Of a DNA stretch of 64,000 bases, positions 24,910-33,727 are shown one piece after another (the first letter of the stretch is position 1; every line of letters begins with the position of its first letter). This DNA is from Kitasatospora atroaurantiaca (GTDB lineage: Bacteria > Actinomycetota > Actinomycetes > Streptomycetales > Streptomycetaceae). Where the stretch lies: contig NZ_VIVR01000001.1 of assembly GCF_007828955.1 (NCBI RefSeq), forward strand, positions 5,704,001 to 5,768,000, written 5' to 3'. The notes beneath the pieces were generated by a model. The model was not told the DNA's origin. It saw nothing but the letters and a program-made list of their open reading frames with translations, and did no database searches. The position numbers and the translations under genes are program-made.

Positions 24910-26001
24910 ATGAGCGATGCTGCGGTGCTGCACATCAGGGGCCGGGTGCTGGTCGGTCCCGAGGACGTCCGGGACGAGCTGTGGGTGGTCGACGGCCGGG
25001 TCACCTTCGACCGGCCGACCCGGGCGACGGACGTCCGTACGGTTACCGGCTGGGCGCTGCCCGGGCTGGTGGACGCGCACTGCCACGTCGGCCTGGACGC
25101 GCACGGTGCGGTGGACGAGGCGACCAGCGAGAAGCAGGCGCTCACCGACCGCGACGCGGGCACCCTGCTGATCCGCGACGCGGGCTCCGCGGCCGACACC
25201 CGCTGGGTGGACGACCGCGAGGACCTGCCCCGGATCATCCGGGCCGGCCGCCACATCGCCCGCACCCGCCGCTACATCCGCAACTACGCGCACGAGATCG
25301 AGCCCGGCGACCTCGCCGCCTACGTCGTCCGGGAGGCTCGGCGGGGCGACGGCTGGGTGAAGCTGGTCGGCGACTGGATCGACCGGGGCACGGGCGACCT
25401 CTCCGCCTGCTGGCCGGGCGACGCGCTGCGCGAGGCGATCGCCGCCGCGCACGCCGAGGGGGCGCGGGTGACGGCGCACTGCTTCGCCGCCGAGTCGCTG
25501 CCGGACCTGCTCGCCGCCGGGATCGACTGCGTGGAGCACGCGACGGGTCTCACCGAGGAGCTGATCCCGCAGTTCGCCGAGCGCGGCATCGCGATCGTCC
25601 CGACGCTGGTCAACATCGCGACCTTCCCCAAGCTGGCGGCGGGCGGCGAGGAGAAGTTCCCGGCCTGGTCCGCGCACATGCGCCGGCTGCACGAGCGCCG
25701 CTACGACACCGTGGGCGCGGCGTACGACGCCGGCATCCCGGTGTTCGTCGGCACCGACGCGGGCGGCTCGCTCGCGCACGGGCTGGTCGCGGACGAGGTC
25801 GCCGAGCTGGTCAAGGCCGGTCTGCCCGCCAGCGCCGCGCTCTCGGCGGCGAGTTGGGGCGCGCGGGCATGGCTCGGCCGTGAGGGGCTGACCGAGGGGG
25901 CCTCCGCCGACCTGGTGGTGTACGCGGAGGACCCGCGCGCCGACGTCCGGGTCCTGGCCGACCCGCAGGTGATCGTCCTCCGGGGCCGGATCGTGGCGTA
26001 G
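24910..26001 (+). CDS. Amidohydrolase-family metal-dependent hydrolase
   Basis: The 363-residue protein is an imidazolonepropionase-like amidohydrolase. Metal-binding elements are visible in order: HCHVG (HxH), the Lys in GWVKLVGDW, His in VTAHCFA, His in VEHATG and Asp in VGTDAGG. The N-terminal strand-rich part and the C-terminal DLVVYAEDPRADV segment form the usual composite beta domain. ATG 24910 is 88 bp after the MFS stop, with AGGGC upstream. The reaction is probably hydrolysis of a cyclic amide or dipeptide-like bond (prolidase or imidazolonepropionase relatives). The substrate cannot be told from sequence. Confidence 0.88.
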   Translation: MSDAAVLHIRGRVLVGPEDVRDELWVVDGRVTFDRPTRATDVRTVTGWALPGLVDAHCHVGLDAHGAVDEATSEKQALTDRDAGTLLIRDAGSAADTRWVDDREDLPRIIRAGRHIARTRRYIRNYAHEIEPGDLAAYVVREARRGDGWVKLVGDWIDRGTGDLSACWPGDALREAIAAAHAEGARVTAHCFAAESLPDLLAAGIDCVEHATGLTEELIPQFAERGIAIVPTLVNIATFPKLAAGGEEKFPAWSAHMRRLHERRYDTVGAAYDAGIPVFVGTDAGGSLAHGLVADEVAELVKAGLPASAALSAASWGARAWLGREGLTEGASADLVVYAEDPRADVRVLADPQVIVLRGRIVA

Positions 26002-26014
26002 GGGCATTTTCTTT

Positions 26015-26084
26015 GGGGCGCGGGGAACTGCGCGAAGAACCAAGCAACTCCGTAGCGGGCTGATCGCGCCGTTCCCCGCGCCCC
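26015..26084. repeat. Dispersed intergenic palindrome, copy B
   Basis: Arms 26015-26035 (GGGGCGCGGGGAACTGCGCG...) and 26064-26084 are inverted copies with one mismatch, around a 28-nt loop. It fills most of the gap between the amidohydrolase and uracil-DNA glycosylase genes and could terminate the upstream transcript. Confidence 0.75.
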
Positions 26085-26126
26085 TGGGTGGCTGGCTGGT
26101 CGCCCTCGATGGATAGGGTGGCCGGT

Positions 26127-26804
26127 ATGGCACCGCGTCCACTGAACGAGATCGTCGAGCCCGGCTGGGCCAAGGCCCTGGAGCCGGTGGCCGGGCGGGT
26201 CGCCGCCATGGGCGACTTCCTGCGCGGCGAGCTGGCCGCAGGCCGTACGTACCTCCCGGCCGGGCCGAACGTGCTGCGCGCGTTCCAGCAACCCTTCGAC
26301 TCCGTACGGGTGCTGATCGTCGGTCAGGACCCGTACCCCACCCCCGGGCACGCCGTCGGGCTGAGCTTCTCCGTCGCGCCGCAGGTGCGGCCGATCCCCG
26401 GCAGTCTGGTCAACATCTTCCAGGAGTACGGCCGAGACCTGGGCTTTCCGCCGCCTGCCAACGGCGACCTGACCCCGTGGACGCAGCAGGGTGTGCTGCT
26501 GCTCAACCGGGCGCTGACCACCGCGCCGGGCAAGCCCGCCGCCCACCGCGGCAAGGGCTGGGAGGAGGTCACCGAGCAGGCCATCCGCTCGCTGGTCGCG
26601 CGTGGCGGGCCGCTGGTGGCGATCCTCTGGGGGCGTGACGCCCGTAATCTGCGCCCCCTGTTGGGGCAGGTGCCCTCCGTGGAGTCCGCGCACCCCAGTC
26701 CGATGTCGGCGGACCGGGGCTTCTTCGGCTCCCGTCCGTTCAGCCGGGCCAACGACCTGCTGGTCCGGCAGGGCGCGCAGCCGGTGGACTGGCGACTCCC
26801 GTAA
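26127..26804 (+). CDS. ung: Uracil-DNA glycosylase, family 1
   Basis: The 225-residue enzyme removes uracil from DNA in base excision repair. The catalytic motif GQDPYPTPGHA with its Asp, the GVLLLNRALTT segment and the HPSPMSADRGFFGSRPFS DNA-binding loop are all present, and length fits the family. ATG 26127 has AGGGTGG upstream; an in-frame start at 26088 would add 13 residues lying in the preceding repeat. It seems monocistronic between the repeat element and the secreted-protein gene. Confidence 0.95.
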   Translation: MAPRPLNEIVEPGWAKALEPVAGRVAAMGDFLRGELAAGRTYLPAGPNVLRAFQQPFDSVRVLIVGQDPYPTPGHAVGLSFSVAPQVRPIPGSLVNIFQEYGRDLGFPPPANGDLTPWTQQGVLLLNRALTTAPGKPAAHRGKGWEEVTEQAIRSLVARGGPLVAILWGRDARNLRPLLGQVPSVESAHPSPMSADRGFFGSRPFSRANDLLVRQGAQPVDWRLP

Positions 26805-26998
26805 CGTCAGCACCAGGCGTCAACCTCACTCAAACGGGTGAACTGACGTTCTGTGTTGCTCATGTGACGGACTGTTCGAAGAGACTGGCGGCAGTCGAGA
26901 GCACAAGCCCCTTCCCCCGTTTCGACGCGGCAGCAGCCTGCGCGCGGGGTGACACCGGCGGCACGCTCTGCCAACCCGTCATGTGTGGGGGTCCATCC

Positions 26999-27901
26999 AT
27001 GTCCGTTCTGCGTTCCACCGCCGCCGCCGGCCTCGCGGCCACGGCCCTCGCGGTCACCCTGCCCGTCTCCGTCGCCCACGCCGCCGGCCCCGCCCCGTCG
27101 CCGGGGCGCGCCCGCGCGGTCACCGCCGAGGTCGCCCTGGACGTGAGTCTGTTGAACAAGACCCTCGACGTCCCGGTCGACATCGCGCTGAACAAGGTGG
27201 AGAGCCCGGCCCATCGCGCCGACGCGATGCTGACCGCCAAGGTGGACGGCGTCGACCAGGGGCGCCCGGTCACCCTGGTCAAGGCGGACGTCGGCAAGTC
27301 CACCACCAGGGCCGACGGGCACGGCACCGCCGCCTCCGTCCAGCTGGTGGGCGCCGACGTGCACGCGCCCGGCATGCCGCTCACCACCCTGCTGGGCCTC
27401 GAGGCGCTGAGCGCCGAGGTCACCTGCCCGGTCGACGGGCAGCCCACCGCCAAGGTCACCTCGCCCGCCAGGATCACCGTGCTCGGCAAGTCGGTCGCGC
27501 TGGGGTTGAACGGGCCGACCCATGTGGAGGTCCCGGCCGTCGGCAGTGTCGACATCCAGTTCTCCAAGCGGACCACCACCTCGACCACGGCCGCCGCCTC
27601 GGCCCTGGAGGTGCAGGTGGACGTCAACCCCCTCAAGCTCAACGTCGCCAAGGTCACCGGCACGATCACCGTCGCCTCGGTGAGCTGCGAGAAGCCCGTC
27701 CCCGCCGCCACGCCCCCGGCCTCCCCCTCCGCCGCGACCACGGCGGCCCGCGCGGTCACCGCCGGCGACACCGAGGCCCTCGCATCCACCGGCAGCAGCG
27801 GTACGGGCACCGTGCTGGCCGCCGCGGGGACCTTGCTCGCCGTCGGTGCCGTCGCCCTGCGGATGACCCGGCGCCGCCGCACCCACGCCCGGCGGCACTG
27901 A
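26999..27901 (+). CDS. SCO1860-family secreted protein with LAxTG sortase-type anchor
   Basis: The 300-residue protein has a Sec signal peptide (cleavage near VAHA, residue 27), a beta-rich extracellular region of about 210 residues with two Cys (AEVTCPVDG and SVSCEKP) and a Pro/Ser/Thr-rich spacer. The C-terminus is LASTG, a hydrophobic helix and then RRRR: an actinobacterial class E sortase signal. It should be attached to peptidoglycan. It resembles the SCO1860 family known from Streptomyces, whose function is unknown to me. ATG 26999 follows GGGGG. A stem-loop follows the gene 31 bp later. Confidence 0.82.
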   Translation: MSVLRSTAAAGLAATALAVTLPVSVAHAAGPAPSPGRARAVTAEVALDVSLLNKTLDVPVDIALNKVESPAHRADAMLTAKVDGVDQGRPVTLVKADVGKSTTRADGHGTAASVQLVGADVHAPGMPLTTLLGLEALSAEVTCPVDGQPTAKVTSPARITVLGKSVALGLNGPTHVEVPAVGSVDIQFSKRTTTSTTAAASALEVQVDVNPLKLNVAKVTGTITVASVSCEKPVPAATPPASPSAATTAARAVTAGDTEALASTGSSGTGTVLAAAGTLLAVGAVALRMTRRRRTHARRH

Positions 27902-27932
27902 TCCGTACGCCCGGTGACATGTACGCCCCGTA

Positions 27933-27963
27933 AGTGGCACTCTCACACCGTGAGCGTGCCACT
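27933..27963 (+). terminator. Hairpin between LAxTG protein gene and glnII
   Basis: AGTGGCAC-T-CTCAC-ACC-GTGAG-C-GTGCCACT forms a 14-position stem with one mismatch and a 3-nt loop. It lies 32 bp after the upstream stop and about 100 bp before glnII. A terminator is likely; a role in the glnII leader is possible. Confidence 0.6.
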
Positions 27964-28066
27964 GCGGACCGTTGGTTTACATGGGCGTCACATAGGAGGA
28001 ACAACCGGGAAACGGCGACTTGCAACGCTACGCGGGCACCCACCACTCAAGTTGCGAGGTTCCGCC

Positions 28067-29089
28067 GTGGCAATCAAGGCCGAGTACATCTGGATCGACG
28101 GCACGCAGCCGACCGCCAAGCTCCGTTCCAAGACCCGGATCCTGGCCAACGCGGACAAGCTCCCGACCTGGGGCTTCGACGGTTCCTCCACCAACCAGGC
28201 CGAGGGCCACGCCTCGGACCGCGTTCTTGAGCCCGTCGCCTCCTTCCCGGACCCGATCCGCGGCGGCGACAACATCCTCGTCCTGTGCGAGGTCAACGAG
28301 ACCGACGGTACCCCGCACGTCTCCAACACCCGCGCCCTGCTCCGGCCCATCGCCGAGCAGTTCGCCGGCCAGGAGGCGATCTTCGGCATCGAGCAGGAGT
28401 ACACCTTCTTCAAGGGCTCCCGCCCGCTCGGCTTCCCCGAGGGCGGCTTCCCGGCCCCGCAGGGCGGCTACTACTGCGGCGTCGGCGCCGAGGAGGTCTT
28501 CGGTCGCGAGATCGTCGAGCTGCACCTCGACCGCTGCATCGCCGCCGGCCTCGCGATCTGCGGCATCAACGCCGAGGTCATGCCCGGCCAGTGGGAGTTC
28601 CAGATCGGCCCGGTCGACGCGCTGACCGTCTCCGACCACCTGTGGGTCGCCCGCTACCTGCTCTACCGCACCGCCGAGGAGTTCGGCATCGACGCGACCC
28701 TGGACGCCAAGCCGGTCCGCGGCGACTGGAACGGCGCGGGTGCGCACACCAACTTCTCCACCAAGGCCATGCGTGAGGGCTACGACGCCATCATCACCGC
28801 CTGCGAGTCGCTCGGCGCCTCCCAGGAGAAGGTCCTGGAGCACGTCAAGCAGTACGGCTTCGGCATCGAGTCCCGCCTGACCGGTCTGCACGAGACCGCC
28901 CCGTGGAACGTCTACTCCTACGGTGTCTCCGACCGTGGCGCCTCGGTCCGTATCCCGTGGCAGGTCGAGGTCGAGCAGAAGGGCTACATCGAGGACCGTC
29001 GCCCGAACGCGAACGTCGACCCGTACGTGGTGACCCGCCTGCTGGTCAACACCTGCTGCTCCGCCCTGGAGAAGGCCGGCCAGGTCTGA
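28067..29089 (+). CDS. glnII: Glutamine synthetase type II
   Basis: The 340-residue enzyme condenses glutamate and ammonia with ATP. It is the eukaryote-like class II form found beside GlnA in actinobacteria. Motifs include WGFDGSSTNQAEG, the active-site GIEQEYTFF, NAEVMPGQWEFQIGP, the DWNGAGAHTNFSTKAM ATP/ammonia region and the GVSDRGASVRIP segment. Start GTG 28067 has GAGG 7 bp upstream. The gene has its own leader and a strong terminator. Class II enzymes lack the adenylylation site of class I and are usually controlled by transcription, commonly by GlnR. A weak candidate GlnR site (GTGAC-N6-GTAAAC on the minus strand, 27975-27991) precedes it. Confidence 0.96.
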   Translation: MAIKAEYIWIDGTQPTAKLRSKTRILANADKLPTWGFDGSSTNQAEGHASDRVLEPVASFPDPIRGGDNILVLCEVNETDGTPHVSNTRALLRPIAEQFAGQEAIFGIEQEYTFFKGSRPLGFPEGGFPAPQGGYYCGVGAEEVFGREIVELHLDRCIAAGLAICGINAEVMPGQWEFQIGPVDALTVSDHLWVARYLLYRTAEEFGIDATLDAKPVRGDWNGAGAHTNFSTKAMREGYDAIITACESLGASQEKVLEHVKQYGFGIESRLTGLHETAPWNVYSYGVSDRGASVRIPWQVEVEQKGYIEDRRPNANVDPYVVTRLLVNTCCSALEKAGQV

Positions 29090-29105
29090 TCCGCCCCGCT
29101 TGAGC

Positions 29106-29151
29106 CGAACGCCCGTGGCCCCCTCGTCAGGGAGGGGACCACGGGCGTTCG
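29106..29151 (+). terminator. Strong terminator after glnII
   Basis: A 13-bp perfect outer stem (CGAACGCCCGTGG / CCACGGGCGTTCG), one mismatch, then a 6-bp inner stem (CCCCTC / GAGGGG) and a 6-nt loop lie 16 bp past the stop codon. Confidence 0.85.
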
Positions 29152-29230
29152 CCGTGCCGGCTCCGGCGGCCCGCCGATGCGCGATCCTGGTCCCGGCAGG
29201 TGCACCGCGAGCGGGAGGCGGAACGTAGGC

Positions 29231-30361
29231 ATGGACGACTTCACCCCGGAGCAGATCGCCAGGGGCCGGGCACTGCGGCGGGCCCAGGTCCCGTGGGCGC
29301 TGGGCGGGCGGCTGGCCGGGCTGGCGCTGACCCTGGCCCTCGGCTTCACCCCCGCCGGGGCCGACCTGGTGACGGCGGCGGGCGGACTCTTCGGCGGCTC
29401 CCGGACGGCCGAGGTGCTGGCCGGCGCGGTCGTGCTGATCCTGCTGGCCGAGGCGGTCCAACTCCCGTTCACCGCCAGGGTCCGCACCATCCGCAGCGGG
29501 TACGGCCTGGTCACCCAGGGCTGGGGCGGCTGGGCCCTGGACGTCCTGCGCGGCCTCGCTCTCTCCCTGCTGCTCGTGCTGCCGGGGGTCTACGGCCTGT
29601 ACGCGCTCACCGAGCGCTCGCCGCAGCACTGGTGGGTGCCGGCGGCCGGGCTGGCGGCGCTGCTCGTTCCGGTACTGTCCTTCCTCTTCCCGCTCCTCGT
29701 GGAGCCGGTGTTCAACCGCTTCACCCCGATGCCGCCCGGCGCACTCCGCAGCGCCCTGCTGGACCTGGCCGAGCGCGACGCGATCCGGGTCAAGCAGGTG
29801 CTGGTCGCGGACGCCTCGCGGCGGACCACCGCACTCAACGCGTACGTCTCCGGCCTCGGCGCCACCCGGCGGATCGTCGCGTACGACACCCTGTTGCAGA
29901 CCGCCGAGCCGCGTGAGGTGGAACTGGTGGTGGCCCACGAGCTGGGCCACGTCAAGCATCGCGACGTCCTCACGGGGACGCTGATCGGTGCGCTGGGGGC
30001 AGCCGTCGCCGTCTGCCTGCTGGGTCTGGCGGCCGACTGGCAGCCGCTGCTCTCGGCCGCCGGGGCCACGGACGCGGCCGATCCGCGCTCCCTGCCACTG
30101 CTGGCCGCCTGCGCCGCTCTCCTGGGCACGGCGGCGGGCCCTCTCCAGTGCGCCGCGAGCCGCCGGATCGAGGCCAGGGCCGACCGCCACGCCCTCGAAC
30201 TCACCTCGGACCCAGAGCAGTTCATCGCCATGCAGCGCAGACTGGCCGTCGCCAACGTCTCCGACGTCGACCCGCCCCGCCTCCTGGAACTCCTCTTCGC
30301 CACCCACCCCAGCGCCACCCACCGCATCGCCGCCGCCCGCACCTGGCAACCCGCGGGCTAG
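29231..30361 (+). CDS. M48 family membrane metalloprotease, Ste24/CAAX protease-like
   Basis: The 376-residue protein has hydrophobic helices on both sides of a zinc site: HELGH at residues 236-240 and the third ligand Glu in EARADRHALEL. The layout matches Ste24-type integral-membrane proteases, which cleave at or near the membrane. ATG 29231 lies 80 bp after the glnII terminator, with GGAGG 12 bp upstream. The C-terminal HPSATHRIAAART segment is typical for the family. Bacterial substrates of such enzymes are mostly unknown; quality control or processing of small peptides is possible. Confidence 0.9.
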   Translation: MDDFTPEQIARGRALRRAQVPWALGGRLAGLALTLALGFTPAGADLVTAAGGLFGGSRTAEVLAGAVVLILLAEAVQLPFTARVRTIRSGYGLVTQGWGGWALDVLRGLALSLLLVLPGVYGLYALTERSPQHWWVPAAGLAALLVPVLSFLFPLLVEPVFNRFTPMPPGALRSALLDLAERDAIRVKQVLVADASRRTTALNAYVSGLGATRRIVAYDTLLQTAEPREVELVVAHELGHVKHRDVLTGTLIGALGAAVAVCLLGLAADWQPLLSAAGATDAADPRSLPLLAACAALLGTAAGPLQCAASRRIEARADRHALELTSDPEQFIAMQRRLAVANVSDVDPPRLLELLFATHPSATHRIAAARTWQPAG

Positions 30362-30442
30362 CCCCGTTCGGCGGACCTCCCGCGGACGCCAACCATGCAA
30401 TGCCTCAGGGGCCACGAGGCACCGGGGTAACCACAGGGGCGC

Positions 30443-30475
30443 GTGGGGGCACCTCCCGGCCGAAGGCTGGGGGAG
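30443..30475. repeat. Short GC-rich dispersed repeat (GGGGGCACC...GGGGGAG), copy 1
   Basis: This unit reads TGGGGGCACCTCCCGGCC then GAAGGCTGGGGGAG. A near-identical inverted copy lies at 35874-35905, where it is coding. It is in the 282-bp gap between the M48 and HAD genes, which otherwise contains degenerate pieces of the larger dispersed palindrome and no gene I can support. Confidence 0.65.
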
Positions 30476-30643
30476 AACTGCGCGCAGCGGTAGGGCACAA
30501 GCCGGTGCCTGCCGATCTCGCGCGCTCCTGGTGCATGGCTGACCGCATGCCCAGGCTCGGCCGGGCAGGCCGCAGCGGATATCGGGTTGGCGCCGTTCCG
30601 CCCGATCGCGGAGAATCCGCGCATCAGCCAAGGGGGGACCACC

Positions 30644-31189
30644 ATGCAGCAACCAGCCAAACCGCTCCTGCTCCTCGACGTCGACGGCCCGCTCAACCCG
30701 TACGCGGCCAAGCCCCACCGCCGCCCCGAGGGCTACCAGACCCACCGGGTGAAGCCGGACTCGTGGATCGCCCGGCACCCGGAGAAGCCCGCCGCGCACG
30801 TCCGGCCGCTACGGCTCTGGCTGAACCCCGCTCACGGGCCCGAACTGCTCGCGCTGCCGTACGAGCTGGTCTGGTGCACCACGTGGAAGGAGGAGGCGAA
30901 CACCTGGATCTCCCCGCTCCTCGGGCTGCCCCGACTCCCGTACGTGGACTGGCCGAAGATGCACCATGGTGATCCGGACGGCCTGCACTGGAAGACCCGG
31001 TACCTCACCAGCTGGGCCGCCGGGCGCCCGTTCGCGTGGGTCGACGACGAGCTGGAGCCGCAGGACACCGAGTGGATCGCCGCCAACCACCCCGCCCCGG
31101 CGCTCACCCTCTGCATCGATCACAGGGTCGGGCTTCAGCCGGCGGACTTCGCGACCCTCGCCGCTTGGGCGGAGGCGGTGGAGGCGTGA
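30644..31189 (+). CDS. HAD-fold protein, Swiss-Army-Knife RNA-repair type
   Basis: The 181-residue protein starts with a HAD nucleophile loop, LLLLDVDGPLNPY (two Asp), followed by ELVWCTTWKEEANTWISPLLGLP and a late acidic motif FAWVDDELEPQD. This pattern fits the small HAD family associated with RNA-repair (SAK) proteins in actinobacteria; the enzymatic substrate is not known. ATG 30644 follows AGGGGGG. The TGA overlaps the start of the MOSC gene by 4 bp (GTGA), so the two form an operon, although no functional link is obvious. Confidence 0.82.
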   Translation: MQQPAKPLLLLDVDGPLNPYAAKPHRRPEGYQTHRVKPDSWIARHPEKPAAHVRPLRLWLNPAHGPELLALPYELVWCTTWKEEANTWISPLLGLPRLPYVDWPKMHHGDPDGLHWKTRYLTSWAAGRPFAWVDDELEPQDTEWIAANHPAPALTLCIDHRVGLQPADFATLAAWAEAVEA

Positions 31190-32016
31190 TCGTGGGCAGG
31201 GTGGAGGGGCTGTGGCGGTATCCGGTGAAGTCGATGCTGGGGGAGGAGCTGGCGGAGGCCGAGGTGGGCGGGCGCGGGGTGGACGGTGATCGTGGGCTGG
31301 CTCTGCTCGACGTGGCCACGGGGCAGGTCGCCAGTGCCAAGAATCCGCGGCTGTGGCGGCAGTTGCTCACCTTCACGGCGCGTGCCACGGATGAGGGGGT
31401 ACGGATCACCGGGCCCGCCGGCAAGGGGTTCCTGAGCACCGACCCCGCCGCGGACGGTCTCCTCTCGGGTCTCCTCGGTCGCCGCGTCTCGCTGAGAGAC
31501 ACCCCGCCGCCCCGGGCGACGTTGCAGCGGTCCGTCCCCGAGGAGGTGCTGCGCAGTGGGGTGGAGGCCGAAGTCGGCCACACCGTCTCGGAGTTGGGAA
31601 GGGCGGCACCCGTCGGGACGTTCTTCGACTTCGCGCCGCTGCACCTGCTGAGCACCGCCACCCTGGACCGGATCGCCGAGCTGAGCCCGCGTGGGTCGGC
31701 GGAGGCCGCGCGCTACCGCCCGAACCTCGTCATCCGCACGGACGGTCCGCCGTTCGCGGAGAACGACTGGGCGGGCCGCGAGCTGCTGGTCGGCGACGGC
31801 CTCCACCTCAAGGTGCTTGTCCCGACGCCGCGCTGCGCGGTGCCGACGCTCGCCCACGGCGAGCTCCCCCGGGACGCCGACGCGCTCCGCGTGCTCGCGC
31901 GGCACAACCGGGTGGAGCCGCTGCCCGGTCTCGGCCTGCTGCCCTGCGCGGGCGCGTACGCGCAGGTGGTGCACCCGGGCCGGGTCAGGGCGGGGGACGT
32001 GGTCAGGCCGGCATGA
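31186..32016 (+). CDS. MOSC domain protein (molybdenum-cofactor/sulfur carrier family)
   Basis: The 276-residue protein has the MOSC N-terminal beta-barrel (RVEGLWRYPVKSMLGEEL) and a C-terminal MOSC domain with the conserved Cys in VPTPRCAVPTLAHGEL. Family members handle sulfur on molybdenum cofactor or act in N-hydroxylated base reduction with partner reductases; YcbX/YiiM-like roles are possible. GTG 31186 overlaps the upstream stop; GTG 31192 is an equally good alternative with better Shine-Dalgarno spacing. It converges with cobC, overlapping it by 14 bp at the 3' ends. Confidence 0.88.
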   Translation: MIVGRVEGLWRYPVKSMLGEELAEAEVGGRGVDGDRGLALLDVATGQVASAKNPRLWRQLLTFTARATDEGVRITGPAGKGFLSTDPAADGLLSGLLGRRVSLRDTPPPRATLQRSVPEEVLRSGVEAEVGHTVSELGRAAPVGTFFDFAPLHLLSTATLDRIAELSPRGSAEAARYRPNLVIRTDGPPFAENDWAGRELLVGDGLHLKVLVPTPRCAVPTLAHGELPRDADALRVLARHNRVEPLPGLGLLPCAGAYAQVVHPGRVRAGDVVRPA

Positions 32017-33052
32017 CCTCGGCCGCGGAGGCCAGCGCGGCCAGGAAGCGGTCCGTCGTGCCGGCGTCCCGGACGGCGATCCGCAGCCAGTCGGGGCCGA
32101 GCCCGGGGAAGGTGTCGCCGCGCCGTACCGCGAAGCCCGCCGCCCGCAGCCGCTCGCGGACCGCCGTCGCACCGGGCAGTTCGACCAGGACGAAGGAGGC
32201 GGCCGGCTCGCCGTACACCCGGACGTCGGGGAAGGCGGCCAGGCCCTTGAGCAGGTGGGCCCGTTGCTCGGCGGTGGTACGGGCGGCCTGCTCCGCCTCG
32301 GCGAGCGCGGCGGGGGAGCTGCACACCTCGGCGGCGGCGAGCGCCGGGGTGGAGACCGGCCAGAGGGGCTGGGCGGCGGACAGTTCGGCGATCAGCTCGG
32401 CGGGCCCGAGGACGTAGCCGATCCGCAGGCCGGCCAGGCCCCAGGTCTTGGTCAGGCTGCGCAGCACGACCACCCGTCCGGGCAGATCGCGGACCGAGGC
32501 CAGCGACTCGGTCTCGCCGGGGACGGTGTCCATGAAGGCCTCGTCGATCACCAGCGTCCGCCCCGGCCGGGCGAGGGCGGCGAGGCCGGCGGCGGGGTGC
32601 AGCACGGAGGTGGGGTTGGTGGGGTTGCCGATCACCACCAGGTCGGCCTCGGCCGGCACGGCCCCGGGCGTGAGGCGGAAGCCGTCCTCGGGGGAGAGGA
32701 GGACGCGGTGGACGGCGTGCCCGGTGCCGCGAAGGGCGGCCTCGGGCTCGGTGAACTGCGGGTGCACGACCACCGCGTGGCGGGGCTTCAGCACGCGCGC
32801 GAGCAGGACGAAGGCCTCGGCGGCGCCCGAGGTCAGCAGCAGCTCCTCCTCGGGGCGGCCGTGCCGGGCGGCGACCGCGGCGTGGGCGGAGCGCTGGTCG
32901 GGGTAGGCGGCGAGGGTGCCCAGGGTCGCGGCCAGGTGCTCGCGCAGCCAGTCCGGCGGGGTGCCCGTGCGGACGTTGACGGCGAGGTCGACCAGGCCGG
33001 CGGTGCGGACCTCGGCGTCGCCGTGGTGGCGGAGGTCGGGCTCGGTCGTCAC
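32003..33052 (-). CDS. cobC: Threonine-phosphate decarboxylase / CobC-type aminotransferase
   Basis: The 349-residue PLP enzyme of fold type I makes (R)-1-aminopropan-2-ol phosphate for the nucleotide-loop side of cobalamin. Visible features are the substrate region NVRTGTPPDWL, GNPTNPTS, VIDEAFMD and the PLP-binding Lys in SLTKTWGLAGLRIGY. GTG 33052 overlaps the stop of the CobE-like gene by 4 bp, so the two form a cobalamin operon separate from the main one at 40.3-47.1 kb. The 3' end overlaps the convergent MOSC gene by 14 bp. Confidence 0.88.
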   Translation of the reverse strand: MTTEPDLRHHGDAEVRTAGLVDLAVNVRTGTPPDWLREHLAATLGTLAAYPDQRSAHAAVAARHGRPEEELLLTSGAAEAFVLLARVLKPRHAVVVHPQFTEPEAALRGTGHAVHRVLLSPEDGFRLTPGAVPAEADLVVIGNPTNPTSVLHPAAGLAALARPGRTLVIDEAFMDTVPGETESLASVRDLPGRVVVLRSLTKTWGLAGLRIGYVLGPAELIAELSAAQPLWPVSTPALAAAEVCSSPAALAEAEQAARTTAEQRAHLLKGLAAFPDVRVYGEPAASFVLVELPGATAVRERLRAAGFAVRRGDTFPGLGPDWLRIAVRDAGTTDRFLAALASAAEVMPA

Positions 33053-33438
33053 TTCGGGGCTCCCTGGGGGTTGAGGCGGGCGATCGCGACGGTGGCCGCA
33101 GTGGACCTGCGCTTGGGGACGAGCAGCGGGCCCCCGTGCGCTTCGAGCAGGGCGGCCGCCTCGGCCACGCTCGGTGTGCCGACGGCGGCGAGCGCCGAGG
33201 CGGACGGAGAAGGCACGGCCACGGCCGCCAGCGCCTCGGCGGGGTGGCCGACCAGCGCGACCCCGAGCTCCTCGGCGGCCGCGAGCAGGCCCGGCTCCGA
33301 GGTCTTGCCGTCGAGGGTGGCCAGCCGGGCCACGTCCTGCCGGGCCAGCCCGGCCTCCGCCAGGGCCGTGTCGACCAGCCCGAGCACCTCGCCGTACGGG
33401 ACGCCACGGCTCGCGCCGACCCCGATCACGACCCGCAC
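33049..33438 (-). CDS. CobE / CbiG C-terminal domain-like cobalamin biosynthesis protein
   Basis: The 129-residue protein matches the small domain found as CobE in aerobic pathways and as the C-terminus of CbiG. It opens with VVIGVGASRGVPYGEVL and contains LATLDGKTSEPGLLAAAEELG, both typical. I chose GTG 33438, preceded by AGGGGGTG; the frame stays open further upstream but that part lacks family similarity. Its TGA overlaps the cobC GTG. Biochemically CobE is linked to ring contraction, but the mechanism is poorly known. Confidence 0.82.
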   Translation of the reverse strand: MRVVIGVGASRGVPYGEVLGLVDTALAEAGLARQDVARLATLDGKTSEPGLLAAAEELGVALVGHPAEALAAVAVPSPSASALAAVGTPSVAEAAALLEAHGGPLLVPKRRSTAATVAIARLNPQGAPK

Positions 33439-33727
33439 GGGGCACCCCCTCGACTCTGCTCTCGGCCCCCGAAATCCCACCACGGGGCCGGTGAGCAGGT
33501 CAATCACGCCGCCTGTGAGCTGTACCTCGGCACCCGGACCCTGCCTGAGCGAGCTGGCAGAGCCGCAGTCCTGGACGGCCCCCGGATCTCGCAGAACACT
33601 GCCGAGTCGGCAGGCACCGTTCGCCTGTTCTTCACCGGAGTTGCGCGGCCGAGTCCACCGTCGCGCTCCTAGTGTTACCGGCGCTCCACCCCAGCACCTT
33701 CGCCATCCCGCACGGAGGACACCCGTC
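33439..33727. other. Divergent promoter region, no gene seen
   Basis: The 289 bp between the CobE-like gene and the secreted phosphoesterase gene hold no supported gene. I looked for a cobalamin riboswitch on the minus strand and found no B12 box or conserved core here. Confidence 0.6.

Noticed and set aside
27975..27991. GlnR box upstream of glnII
   Set aside because: GTGAC-N6-GTAAAC resembles the consensus but the second half differs from GAAAC; kept only as a weak remark.
28028..30799. Very long minus-strand frame opposite glnII and the M48 gene
   Set aside because: Antisense to conserved genes and of compositional origin; no domain seen.
33439..33727. Cobalamin riboswitch before the CobE-like gene
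   Set aside because: No B12 box or conserved core found on the minus strand; only the 47.1-47.3 kb element fits.
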